This document shows, piece by piece, positions 32,574 to 41,402 of a DNA stretch of 64,000 bases. Each line of letters starts with the position of its first letter. Position 1 is the first letter of the stretch. The position numbers and the translations under genes were made by a program. This DNA is from Thauera aromatica_A (GTDB lineage Bacteria > Pseudomonadota > Gammaproteobacteria > Burkholderiales > Rhodocyclaceae). The notes beneath the pieces are model-generated. The model was given only the letters and a program-made list of their open reading frames with translations. It did no database searches and had not been told where the DNA came from. The stretch lies in NCBI RefSeq assembly GCF_023093595.1, contig NZ_JALLIK010000099.1:27144-91143 (forward strand), read 5' to 3'.

Positions 32574-34514
32574 TCATGTGCCGCCTTTGTCCGAGGCGAG
32601 GGAGTGTTGAAACAGCGGGATCAGCAGGGAAGCACCTTCTTGCGAGAGATGGTGCGCATCGCGATACAGCGGCTTGCCGGCGCGGAGGGCGCGGCAGCGG
32701 TCATCGTCGCAAAATGCGTGGCCCGGGTCGAGCAGCTCGAAACCGGAGGGCTCCACGGTGGCCTCGGCGATGCCGAGAATCGCCCGCAGCGCCCCTTGCT
32801 GGCGGCGGTACTCGGCGGCGGGAAGGTCGTCCGCCGGAGGCCAGCCGAACCACGCCGCGCGCGCGGCCAGGGAGGGAATGTCGCCCGACATTTCGGGGAC
32901 CTGCTCGACCACCACGACGCGGATGCCGCGCGCGCGAAGCCGCTCCACCAGCGCTTCGAGGGCATCGGCAAAGCGCCGCCGGTCGGCGTCGGATTGCGCA
33001 ATGGAGAGGTAGTACGACCAGCGGGCGACGAGGAAGACCTGGCGCAGCGACGGCTCGCGGTCGATGTATTCGAGCACCGCGCGATTGAATCCGGTGCAAC
33101 TCGTTTTCGAACGCTTGAACTCGAGCGTGCCGAGCAGCGGCGGGCAGGCGGATTTTCCCGCAAAGCGCCCGCCGAGCCCTTCCTGCGAGGCCGCACGGTC
33201 GACGGCGGGGGCCAGCGACAGCGCATGGGAGTCTCCCCAGAGGAGGAATCCGGGCGCGCCGTTTTTGCCCAATGTGCATAGACTGCCGTCGCGGATGGCG
33301 TCGAGTCCGAGGCCCGAACAGGCTTCGCGAAAAGGGATCGGTTCTTCGGCGGTGGCTGCGGTCGCCACTACGGCTGCGGGGAGGCGCGCGGGCAGGCCGC
33401 CGGTCAGGCGCACGCCGACCCCTGCCAGGCTGGCGAGGCCGACGGTCAGTGCGGTGGCGCGGAACAGGGTGCGGCGCGTCAGTCGGCGGCTTTTCCCTCT
33501 CAGCGGGCGCTCGACGTAACGCCACGAAAGCACGGCCAGCACCAAGGTGAGGGCGGCCAGCCACAGCAGCTCGAGCCCCGCCGGGGCGCGTCCGAGGCGA
33601 TAGTGGGCAAAGACGAAGAGCGGCCAGTGCCAGAGATAGAGCGAATACGACAGCAGGCCGGTGAGAACGAGTGGCCTTGCGCCGAGGACGTGATTGCACC
33701 GTGCCCCGCCCGCGCTGCCGGCGGTGATGACCATTGCCGTGCCGAGGACCGGAATCACTGCGCTGAGCCCGGGGAATAGGGTAGTTTCGTCGAAAGTGAA
33801 CACGGCCTGGCCGATCAGCGCCAGGCCGGCGATCGCCAGCGCATCGCGCAGGGCGGCGGTCTGCGGTGGGGGGATCACCCGAAGCGCCAGCAGGGCACCG
33901 GCGAGCAGCTCCCATGCGCGCAGATGGGGCAGATAGAAAGCGGCCTCCGGCGCATGTCCGACGACCGCTGCTGCTGCCAGCAGGGAGAGCAGCGCGCAGC
34001 CGGCGATGATTGTTCGGAGATGGCCGGGAAACCAGCGCAGCGCCGCCAGCAGCAGGCAGGGAAAGACGATGTAGAACTGCTCTTCCACGGCCAGCGACCA
34101 AGTATGAAGAAGAGGTTTGTCGATCGCTTCGGCATCGAAATAGTCGGTTTTCTTCCAGAAATACAGGTTGGCAGCGAAGAACCATGCTGCGACCAGGCTG
34201 GATGAGAGCGCTTCCAGATCGGCCGGCAGGAACCAGATGCAGCCGGCGAGGAAGCTCGCCCCGGTGACCACCGCGAATGCCGGCAGCAGGCGCCGGATCC
34301 GGCGCTCGTAGAAGGCGGCGAAGGAAAATACGCCCATCCTCATCTCGCGGTGGAGGATCGACGTGATCAGATACCCGGAAATGACGAAGAACACATCGAC
34401 GCCGACGTAACCGCCCTCGAATCCGGAAAGCCCGTAATGGAACAGGATGACGGGAACGATCGCGACCGCCCGAAGGCCGTCGATATCAGGTCGGTAGGTC
34501 GGATGAAGGCTCAA
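32574..34514 (-). CDS. OafA/YrhL-type acyltransferase with SGNH domain (O-antigen O-acetylase)
   Basis: 646 residues. The N-terminal 340 or so are an acyltransferase-3 domain with about ten helices (YRPDIDGLRAVAIVPVILFH, GVDVFFVISGYLI, LHTWSLAVEEQFY). After a linker comes a periplasmic SGNH hydrolase-like domain with the block I motif LLWGDSHALSL and the terminal DAHHLSQEG (Asp and His of the triad). It O-acetylates surface polysaccharide. It lies 13 bases upstream of the epimerase gene. Confidence 0.93.
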   Translation of the reverse strand: MSLHPTYRPDIDGLRAVAIVPVILFHYGLSGFEGGYVGVDVFFVISGYLITSILHREMRMGVFSFAAFYERRIRRLLPAFAVVTGASFLAGCIWFLPADLEALSSSLVAAWFFAANLYFWKKTDYFDAEAIDKPLLHTWSLAVEEQFYIVFPCLLLAALRWFPGHLRTIIAGCALLSLLAAAAVVGHAPEAAFYLPHLRAWELLAGALLALRVIPPPQTAALRDALAIAGLALIGQAVFTFDETTLFPGLSAVIPVLGTAMVITAGSAGGARCNHVLGARPLVLTGLLSYSLYLWHWPLFVFAHYRLGRAPAGLELLWLAALTLVLAVLSWRYVERPLRGKSRRLTRRTLFRATALTVGLASLAGVGVRLTGGLPARLPAAVVATAATAEEPIPFREACSGLGLDAIRDGSLCTLGKNGAPGFLLWGDSHALSLAPAVDRAASQEGLGGRFAGKSACPPLLGTLEFKRSKTSCTGFNRAVLEYIDREPSLRQVFLVARWSYYLSIAQSDADRRRFADALEALVERLRARGIRVVVVEQVPEMSGDIPSLAARAAWFGWPPADDLPAAEYRRQQGALRAILGIAEATVEPSGFELLDPGHAFCDDDRCRALRAGKPLYRDAHHLSQEGASLLIPLFQHSLASDKGGT

Positions 34515-34671
34515 GGGGGGCGCTCAAGGCTGTTCGCGGCAAACGTGCACGAGGGCGGCAATCATGCAGTGCACGGGGGCTCGGTGCAAGGCTGTGCCGA
34601 ATGCGGGAAACCGCCTGCAAGGCGCTGCAACTTGTGCTCCCCGGCATGCCGGGCGTCGTTCCCGGGCAGCG

Positions 34672-34677
34672 TATAAT
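34672..34677 (+). promoter_or_regulatory. Perfect -10 hexamer upstream of the carbamoyltransferase gene
   Basis: TATAAT lies 64 bases before the TTG start at 34741. I see no matching -35 at 16-18 bases upstream, so an activator may be needed. Confidence 0.4.
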
Positions 34678-34740
34678 TCGCCCCCTCGAAGCCGGCATCC
34701 GCCCTGCCGCCCGCTCCCCTGTTCACCCGGAGGCTCGCCC

Positions 34741-36492
34741 TTGTCCCTCACCATCCTCGGCCTTTCCGGCGCGCTCACCCACGACCCCTCCGCCGCCCTC
34801 TACCTCGACGGCCGGCTCGCCGCCGCCGCCGAGGAGGAGCGCTTCGTTCGCGACAAGCACGCCAAGAACCGCATGCCTTACGAGGCGGCGAAGTTCTGCC
34901 TCGCGTTCGCCGGCATCCGGCCCAAGGACGTCGACGTCGTCGCCATTCCCTTCGCCCCGATCGGCATCACCGAAAAGGCGCGCTGGCACTATGCGAAGCG
35001 CTACTGGTACGCCCCCGACCGCGGGCTGGACGCGATTCTGCTGGGCAACCGCCGCTTCCACCGCTACCGGAAGCGCATCGAATGGTGCCTGGCGCAGCTC
35101 GGCTTCGACCTCAGGAAGGTGCGTATCGAAGCGGTCGAGCACCACCTCGCCCACGCTTCCAGCGCTTACCACTGCTCGGGCTTCACCGAGAAGACCGCGA
35201 TCATGGGCATCGACGGCAAGGGCGAGTACGCCACCACTTTCTTCGGCTACGGCGAGAACGGCCGCATCCACAAGATCAAGGAGTTCTACGACCCGGATTC
35301 GCTCGGCGGGCTGTACGGCGCGATCACCGAATACCTCGGCTTCGAGATGCTCGACGGCGAATACAAGGTGATGGGCATGGCGCCCTACGGCGACCCGAGC
35401 CGCCACGACTTCTCGCGCCTGGCGAAATTCGAGCACGGCGAGCTCGTCATCAACACCGACTACGCCAACGTGATCGGCTTGCGGCGCTACAAGGAACAGG
35501 GCAAGGGCTACTACTTCTCGCCCAAGCTGATCGACTGGCTGGGGCCGATGCGCCACGGCGACATCGCCGACGACCCCTACATCCACTACGCGGCGAGCAT
35601 GCAGAAGCTGTTCGAGGACCTCGCCCTGCAGATGATGGACTACTACCTCGGCGACATCCTGCGCGAGACCGGGCGGCTCGCCTTCGCCGGCGGCGGCGCG
35701 CTCAACGTCAAACTCAACCAGAAGATCATCGCCCGCCCGGAAGTGAAGGAGCTGTTCGTGCAGCCGGCCTCGGGCGATTCCGGCACCGCGGTGGGGGCGG
35801 CGTCCTACGTCTCGGTGCAGCGCGGCGTGGCGGTGGAGAAGATGGAACACGTCTATCTCGGGCCGCGCTACACCAATGAGGACGTCATCGCCGCCTGCGC
35901 CAAGCACCCGGCGCGGCCGCAGTGGCAGCGGCTCGAGGACGGCGACGTCGCGGTGCCGCAGCGCATCGCCCGGATCCTCGCCGACGGCCACCCGGTGGCC
36001 TGGTTCCAGGGCCGCATGGAGTTCGGCCCGCGCGCGCTCGGCGGCCGCTCCATCCTTGGCTGCCCGAGCGCGCCCGGGGTGGCCGACCGGATCAACGAGC
36101 AGATCAAGTTCCGCGAGCGCTGGCGCCCGTTCTGCCCCAGCATGCTCGACACCGTCGGCCCGCAGATGCTGCAGACCGACCATCCGGCGCCGTTCATGAC
36201 CTTCACTTTCGAGGTCGCGGAAGAGTGGAAGACGCGCGTGCCCGAAGTGGTGCACGAGGACGGCACTTCGCGCGCCCAGGTACTGCGGCGCGAATTCAAC
36301 CCGCGCTATTACGACCTGATGAAGGAGCTGGAAACGCTCACTGGCAACGGCGTGGTCCTCAACACTTCGCTCAACCGCCGCGGCGAGCCGATGATCTGCT
36401 CGCCGACCGATGCGCTCGACATGTTCTTCGGCTCGGACCTGCAGTACCTGGTGATGGAAGATGTGCTGGTGGCAAAAAATGACGCTGGCTGA
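34741..36492 (+). CDS. NodU/CmcH-family carbamoyltransferase
   Basis: 583 residues, the normal family length. The N-terminal Kae1-like domain contains the metal-binding EHHLAHASSAYHCSG (His134, 135, 138), GIDGKGEYATTFF and GGLYGAITEYLGF. The C-terminal domain has MEFGPRALGGRSILGCPS and LNTSLNRRGEP. It transfers carbamoyl from carbamoyl phosphate to a hydroxyl of a sugar or other small molecule, here probably a surface glycan. The start is a TTG at 34741 with GGAGG (34729-34733) 7 bases ahead; no ATG fits the family N-terminus. It overlaps the next gene by 14 bases. Confidence 0.92.
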   Translation: MSLTILGLSGALTHDPSAALYLDGRLAAAAEEERFVRDKHAKNRMPYEAAKFCLAFAGIRPKDVDVVAIPFAPIGITEKARWHYAKRYWYAPDRGLDAILLGNRRFHRYRKRIEWCLAQLGFDLRKVRIEAVEHHLAHASSAYHCSGFTEKTAIMGIDGKGEYATTFFGYGENGRIHKIKEFYDPDSLGGLYGAITEYLGFEMLDGEYKVMGMAPYGDPSRHDFSRLAKFEHGELVINTDYANVIGLRRYKEQGKGYYFSPKLIDWLGPMRHGDIADDPYIHYAASMQKLFEDLALQMMDYYLGDILRETGRLAFAGGGALNVKLNQKIIARPEVKELFVQPASGDSGTAVGAASYVSVQRGVAVEKMEHVYLGPRYTNEDVIAACAKHPARPQWQRLEDGDVAVPQRIARILADGHPVAWFQGRMEFGPRALGGRSILGCPSAPGVADRINEQIKFRERWRPFCPSMLDTVGPQMLQTDHPAPFMTFTFEVAEEWKTRVPEVVHEDGTSRAQVLRREFNPRYYDLMKELETLTGNGVVLNTSLNRRGEPMICSPTDALDMFFGSDLQYLVMEDVLVAKNDAG

Positions 36493-37987
36493 AGCTGCGC
36501 GGCGCACGCGGCTGGCCACCGGGTCGGCGCGGCAGCGGCTGGCCGGCCTCGGCCCGGCGTGGCTGGCGTTCATCGGCAGCCTGTTGCTGTCGACGGTCGC
36601 GATCTACGGCAGCGCGGGGCCGAACCGGGATGGCATGCTTTACCTCGATACCGCCCGGCTGTTTCTCGACCATGGCTTCGCCGCGGCGAAGGCCAACTTC
36701 GACTGGCCCTACCTGGCGATCGGGATCGGGCTGCTTTCCAGGCTGACCGGATTCGGCGTTGAAACTACCGGCTACGCCCTGTGTGCGCTACTGCTGGCGG
36801 GCGTGTGTGCCGTGCTGGTACTGATCACTCGCCGGCAGTTTCCCGATGCCGCCTGGGCGGCCTGTCTGGTGGTACTGGCGCTACCGGCTTTCAATGCCTA
36901 TCGCGATCATCTGATCCGTGAGTTCGGCTTCTGGCTGTTTTCCCTCCTGGCGTTGCTGCTCGCCCTGCGTTGGTCGGAGCGCTTGCGATGGGCGTCGGCC
37001 TTCGCTGTGCTCGGAGCGATTGCCATGGCGTGCCTGTTCCGTCTCGAGGCCGCGATGCTGCTGCCGGCGCTGCTCCTGTGGCAGGCCTTCGCTGTCGGCG
37101 GCAGTGAGCGCTGGCGCCGCCTCGTCATGCTGGGCAGCGTGCCGGCAGCGGCGCTGGCGACTGCGGCGGTGCTGGTCGGCAGTGGCGCCATCGGCGTTGA
37201 CGGACGGATCGAATACTACCTGTCGGCGTCCGATCCGCTGGCCATGCTCGAGCGGTTCGGGGCTGCCGCCGAGCGCATGGCCGGCGCCGTTCTCAACAAG
37301 TATTCCGCCGACGAGGCTGGATCGATCCTGTTCTTCGGCCTGTTGTCCACCGTTCCGGCTAAATTTATGGACATGAGCGGGGTGCTGCTGGTGCCGCTGC
37401 TGTTCGCCGGACGCTGCCTGCCGCCGGGAACGTTGCTGGGGCGATGGCAGCCGCTGGGGTGGAGTTTCGCCGTCTATGCGGGTGTGCTGGTCGTGTTCCT
37501 CATGCACCAGTTCTTTCTTACCAGCCGCTACGTCGGCTTTCTCGCCATCCTGGCGGTGCCGCTGATCGCGTGCGGGCTGGCTTGTCTGCTGCGCCGCCAT
37601 CGACGGTGGCGGGTGCCGGTGGTGGCGGTCATCGTCTTCTCCGCGCTGGTTGGGGTGATGCCTCCTACATCGGCAAACAACCAGTATCGGCAAGCCGGCG
37701 CCTGGCTTGCCGCCAACGTTGCCGATCGCTCGCGGGTCTACAGCGGCAGTCCGCGCACGGCTTACCATGCCGGCTGGCCGTACAAAGAGAGCGTCGACGG
37801 CATGATGAGCATGGACGACCTGGCTGCCGCCGTTGCCGCCGGACGCTATGATCTCGCCGTGCTGGAAAGCGGGCGCGGCGGTGCCGTATCGGAGGAATGG
37901 CTACGGTCGGTCGGCGTCGTCGAGATCAAGCGCTTTACCAATGCCAAGGATACTGCTGCCGTTGTCGTCCTTGCGCGACGCCGGTAG
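36479..37987 (+). CDS. Polytopic membrane protein, GT-C-like glycosyltransferase candidate
   Basis: About 502 residues with roughly ten membrane helices and a soluble C-terminal tail of about 110 residues. An early periplasmic-loop motif GPNRDGMLYLDTARLF, with Asp in the first loop, is like GT-C (ArnT/PMT-type) transferases that use lipid-linked sugar donors. No family name is certain. ATG 36479 overlaps the carbamoyltransferase end; ATG 36461 with a GGAAG nearby is an alternative start. The overlap suggests coupling to carbamoylated-sugar transfer. Confidence 0.68.
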   Translation: MTLAEAARRTRLATGSARQRLAGLGPAWLAFIGSLLLSTVAIYGSAGPNRDGMLYLDTARLFLDHGFAAAKANFDWPYLAIGIGLLSRLTGFGVETTGYALCALLLAGVCAVLVLITRRQFPDAAWAACLVVLALPAFNAYRDHLIREFGFWLFSLLALLLALRWSERLRWASAFAVLGAIAMACLFRLEAAMLLPALLLWQAFAVGGSERWRRLVMLGSVPAAALATAAVLVGSGAIGVDGRIEYYLSASDPLAMLERFGAAAERMAGAVLNKYSADEAGSILFFGLLSTVPAKFMDMSGVLLVPLLFAGRCLPPGTLLGRWQPLGWSFAVYAGVLVVFLMHQFFLTSRYVGFLAILAVPLIACGLACLLRRHRRWRVPVVAVIVFSALVGVMPPTSANNQYRQAGAWLAANVADRSRVYSGSPRTAYHAGWPYKESVDGMMSMDDLAAAVAAGRYDLAVLESGRGGAVSEEWLRSVGVVEIKRFTNAKDTAAVVVLARRR

Positions 37988-38029
37988 CCGCGACGGTACG
38001 TCTCGCACTGGACGTTGCCGTAGTCTCCG

Positions 38030-39004
38030 TCACAGGCTGGCGAGGGCGGCGGCGATGCGGTTGAAAACCGCGTCGATCGAGTATCGTTCGGCGACCAGCC
38101 GTTGTCCGGCCATGCCCAGGTGCTGGCGCAGGGCAGGGTCCGCCGCCAGCCGGGCAATCGCCTGCGCCCATTCTTCGGCGCTGTCGACGAGGAAACCGTT
38201 GTCGCCGGGGTGGACGACTTCGGCATTGACACCGGCATTCGACGACACCACCGGCAGACCCGCGCCCATGTATTGCAATACTTTCAGCGCGCATTTGCCG
38301 CGGCTCCAGTCATCGTTGCGCATTGGCGCGATGCCGATGTGGGCGGAGGCCAGTTCGGCGGCTTCGGTGGCCGCCTGCCAGCGCACCGGGAGAATGGCGA
38401 TGCCAGCCGTCGGCAGATCGAAGTCAGCGATGATCTTGAGCCGCAGCGCGGCGACCCGGCTGGCGGCAAGGCGCAGGGCGGGGAGCGCTTCCTCAAGGTA
38501 ATTGCGCGTCGAACTGCTGCCGATCCACACCAGGTCCACCGTTGCGGTCGGCTTGTCCACCCTTGTCAGGTACTTGCCGGCGTCGATGCAGGTCGGGATC
38601 AGGCTCACCGCCGGGTTGAAGCGTGCGGCGGTGGCAGCGAGGAAGGCGTTGCCGGCGAGGATGTGGTCGCAGCTGCGTGCCATCGCGGCGAAACGCTTCA
38701 TCCGTGTCGGTGACGGTGTGCCGTCGCTGTTGCAGAAAATGGCGTCGTCGAAGTCGAATACCAGGCGGCGGGCGCTGCGGCGCAACAGCCACAGCAGCGC
38801 GGTAGGGAAGACTTTGCGCTGGACGACGACGATGTCGGCGTGCCGTGCAGCATGCAGCGCCTGCAGGTATGCGGCGGCGCTGCCGGCGATGACGAGGTGG
38901 CGGGGGCTGAACCCGGCCTGCTCGAAACGGCTGAAGAACTGGAGTGCCCGGTAGCGGGTGGAAGAGGCGTCCTCGCCCTTCGACAGGAAAAGAATTTCTT
39001 TCAT
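38030..39004 (-). CDS. Glycosyltransferase family 4-like protein
   Basis: 324 residues, GT-B fold. It starts with MKEILFLSKGEDASSTRYRAL. The nucleotide-sugar site is in the second domain: KCALKVLQYMGAGLPVVSS followed by GDNGFLVDSAEEWAQAI. An FDFDDAIFCN stretch is seen in related cell-surface transferases. The start ATG 39004 overlaps the stop of the acetyltransferase gene (ATGA). Probably adds a sugar in O-antigen assembly; donor and acceptor are unknown. Confidence 0.87.
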   Translation of the reverse strand: MKEILFLSKGEDASSTRYRALQFFSRFEQAGFSPRHLVIAGSAAAYLQALHAARHADIVVVQRKVFPTALLWLLRRSARRLVFDFDDAIFCNSDGTPSPTRMKRFAAMARSCDHILAGNAFLAATAARFNPAVSLIPTCIDAGKYLTRVDKPTATVDLVWIGSSSTRNYLEEALPALRLAASRVAALRLKIIADFDLPTAGIAILPVRWQAATEAAELASAHIGIAPMRNDDWSRGKCALKVLQYMGAGLPVVSSNAGVNAEVVHPGDNGFLVDSAEEWAQAIARLAADPALRQHLGMAGQRLVAERYSIDAVFNRIAAALASL

Positions 39005-39633
39005 GCGCGCTCGCCTCCGGGAGTGTCCGCCTCGGCCGCGTCGAGGAAGCGCGCGGGATCGTCCGACAGCAGCAGCGGCAGGTAGGTGCGGATGCGGTCG
39101 TCGCTCCAGTGCCACCAGCGCGCCCGGAGCAGGCGTGCGATGATGGCTGGATCGAAGCGGTAGCGCACGATGCGTGCCGGATTGCCGGCGACGATTGCGT
39201 AGGGAGGCACATCACGGGTGACGACCGCGCGCGCGCCGACGACCGCGCCGTCGCCGATGGTGACGCCCGACATGATCATGGCCTCGGTGCCCAGCCAGAC
39301 ATCGTTGCCGATGACGACGTCGCCGCGGCTGCGTGGATGGCCGGTGATGTGACCAGCATCGGCGGGCCAGATTGCCGGGAAGGGGAAGGTGGTGACCCAG
39401 TCCGCGCGGTGCTCGCCGCCGAGGAAAACCTTTACGCCGGCAGCGATCGAACAATAGGCGCCGATCGTCAGCGTCGTGCCTTCCTTCCAACTGCGCACGG
39501 TGAGATCGCCGTAGGAGCCGCGGCCGATCGCGTACTGGGGAAAGCGCTCCTGCAGGGAGCGCTTTTGGCGCCGCCATCTGCGGCGGAATCGATCGAGCAG
39601 CCGGACCATGCGCATGCGGTGTCCAGTCAACAT
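39001..39633 (-). CDS. Left-handed beta-helix acetyltransferase (CatB/xenobiotic type)
   Basis: About 210 residues of hexapeptide-repeat protein: TIGAYCSIAAGVKVFLGGEH, the catalytic His in GGEHRADWVTTFPF, IGNDVWLGTEAMIMSGVTIG and the terminal AIVAGNPARIVRYRF. These enzymes O-acetylate sugars or xenobiotics with acetyl-CoA. The start is uncertain: 39633 overlaps the methyltransferase stop, 39615 and 39609 are alternatives. The neighbours make a sugar substrate likely. Confidence 0.87.
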   Translation of the reverse strand: MLTGHRMRMVRLLDRFRRRWRRQKRSLQERFPQYAIGRGSYGDLTVRSWKEGTTLTIGAYCSIAAGVKVFLGGEHRADWVTTFPFPAIWPADAGHITGHPRSRGDVVIGNDVWLGTEAMIMSGVTIGDGAVVGARAVVTRDVPPYAIVAGNPARIVRYRFDPAIIARLLRARWWHWSDDRIRTYLPLLLSDDPARFLDAAEADTPGGERA

Positions 39634-40640
39634 CCTGCCGCGCAGTTCAGGGCGGCGGCCGGCGTCGGTTTGCGGCATTCGGCGTGAATGACGTCACCAC
39701 GCCCGCTGCGCTGTGCGAGCCAGACGTAGGCGCGGGCCAGGGTGCGCCGCCAGCGGATTTTCTTCGACGGCTTGCCGCGGTTGCGCAGGATGTAGTCGAG
39801 GCTGTTGAGGAAAATCTTCGGAGTCGTGCCGAGGCGGAGGCGGTCGGGGACGAGGCCGTGGCATGCCAGCAGCAATTCAAGGTTGCGCGGATTGTAGAGG
39901 AACAGGTGGCGCGGGATTTCGTTGGCGAACCAGTTCGCGCTCAGCCAGGCGCGGCCGAGGGCGTCGCTGTTCGGCGTTTCCATGATCAGCCGGCCGCCTG
40001 GCTTGAGGATGCGGGTGATCTCGGCGACGAAGGCTTGCGGCTCCGGGATGTGCTCGATCACGTGCCGCACGGTAATGACGTCGAAACGGTCGTCGGCGAA
40101 GCGCGCCGAGGGGAGATTGCCGTGATGGACCGGCAGTGCGGCCTTGTGGCACGCGCGCACGCCGTCGGGGCTGAACTCGACGCCCTGCACCGTCCACCCG
40201 AGTGCGCGCATGGAAGCAAGAAAGCGGCCGTTGCCGCAGCCGACGTCGAGCAGCTGTCCGCCGGGAATGAAGGGCGGCGGATCGAGATCGACGAATGGCG
40301 CCGCCAGCCGTGCCAGCAGCGCATCGACCGGCCCGCCTGCCAGGTGGCGGTAGCCGAAGCGATGACTGAGCACCGCCTTCTTCACCCGGCTGGGCGGGCG
40401 GGACGCCTTTTCTTCCTCGTAGATGTCGTAGTGGGGCGGATAAAAGCCCGCGATCGTGGCCGCATCCGGCATCGGCTGCTGGAAGATGCAGTCACAGGCG
40501 ACACAGCGGCAGTAATCGTGACGGCGATGGAGGTCGAACATCAGGTCGCGGCCGCTGAAGTCGTAGCGTGCGGCACCGCTGCAGATCGGGCAGGTTGCGG
40601 CCGGTGCGGGATCGGCGAGGTCGTCGTGTGTCGGGTTCAT
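39627..40640 (-). CDS. SAM-dependent methyltransferase with N-terminal zinc ribbon
   Basis: 337 residues. Residues about 17-52 hold four Cys in two pairs (CPICSG ... CVACDC), a zinc-ribbon seen in sugar C- or O-methyltransferases. The SAM site is GGQLLDVGCGNGRFLASM, then FDVITVRHVIEHIPEP and ILKPGGRLIMETPN. It probably methylates a surface sugar. It overlaps the acetyltransferase gene. Confidence 0.87.
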   Translation of the reverse strand: MNPTHDDLADPAPAATCPICSGAARYDFSGRDLMFDLHRRHDYCRCVACDCIFQQPMPDAATIAGFYPPHYDIYEEEKASRPPSRVKKAVLSHRFGYRHLAGGPVDALLARLAAPFVDLDPPPFIPGGQLLDVGCGNGRFLASMRALGWTVQGVEFSPDGVRACHKAALPVHHGNLPSARFADDRFDVITVRHVIEHIPEPQAFVAEITRILKPGGRLIMETPNSDALGRAWLSANWFANEIPRHLFLYNPRNLELLLACHGLVPDRLRLGTTPKIFLNSLDYILRNRGKPSKKIRWRRTLARAYVWLAQRSGRGDVIHAECRKPTPAAALNCAAGC

Positions 40641-40661
40641 GCAGGCGTGGAGCGGTCGTGG

Positions 40662-41297
40662 TCAGGTCGGGACAACGGCGTCGGCGATGCGGGTGTCGCC
40701 TGCTCCCTCGGCGTAGCCGGCACGGAAGGCGGCGGTGCCGTCGGCAGTGAGCCAGGCGCGGTCGGCTTCGATGCGGAGCAGGTGCTTCATATTGCGCCGC
40801 CGGCGGTGGTAGTGCAGGGGCCGGCGGGTGATCCGCAGGTCAGCGACATCGATGAGGCCCAGCTCGCCCGCCGGGGTGAGGACGATGTTGCCCAGGTGCA
40901 GCGAGCGGAAGTACACGCCGAGCTGATGCAAGCGGGCGACGAAGCGGCCCAGGCGGTATCGCAGGTCGGCTGGTCCGGTACCGGCGGTAGCCAGTTGGCG
41001 CAGCGTACTGCCTGCCAGCGGCCGGTAACGTACCGCGTCCCGGGCGATCGACCGGATACGGTACACCGCGACCGGCTCCGGCGAGCAGATGCCCAGCGCT
41101 GCCAGTCCGCGGGCATTGTCGGCGAAGCGGTTGGCGTAGGGATGCCAGGCCGCCGACGACAACAGCCGCTTGCGGCGGAACAGCTTGAGGAAGCTGCCGT
41201 CGCTCAGCGCCAATACCTTGTTGCCGAGGAGGTCGGCTTCGATTACCCGGGCATGGGCGCGCATTGCGAGATAGTCGGAGTGGCTGAGCCGGATCAC
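40662..41297 (-). CDS. LPS-kinase-like (KdkA/BUD32 family) small protein
   Basis: 211 residues with a reduced kinase fold. The N-terminal lobe has FLKLFRRKRLLSS (ATP-site Lys). The catalytic loop is LHQLGVYFRSLHLGNIVL, where the usual HxD is changed to RSLHLGN, followed by GLIDVADLRI in place of DFG. It belongs to the group of small 'toluene tolerance / LPS kinase' proteins; the changed loop leaves activity open. It lies between the methyltransferase and msbA, divergent from msbA. Confidence 0.75.
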   Translation of the reverse strand: MIRLSHSDYLAMRAHARVIEADLLGNKVLALSDGSFLKLFRRKRLLSSAAWHPYANRFADNARGLAALGICSPEPVAVYRIRSIARDAVRYRPLAGSTLRQLATAGTGPADLRYRLGRFVARLHQLGVYFRSLHLGNIVLTPAGELGLIDVADLRITRRPLHYHRRRRNMKHLLRIEADRAWLTADGTAAFRAGYAEGAGDTRIADAVVPT

Positions 41298-41402
41298 CGT
41301 TGGGCCTGCGTATCGAAAGGGCGGATTCTACCGGCCAGGATAGTGGGGGTGTGGCTGGCGGCGCATGGTAACATCGCCCGTTCCACCAGCGCACCACCCG
41401 CC

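Noticed and set aside
39684..41402. 1.7-kb open extension in front of msbA
   Set aside because: It runs antisense through the methyltransferase and kinase-like genes; MsbA similarity starts exactly at the ATG at 41403.
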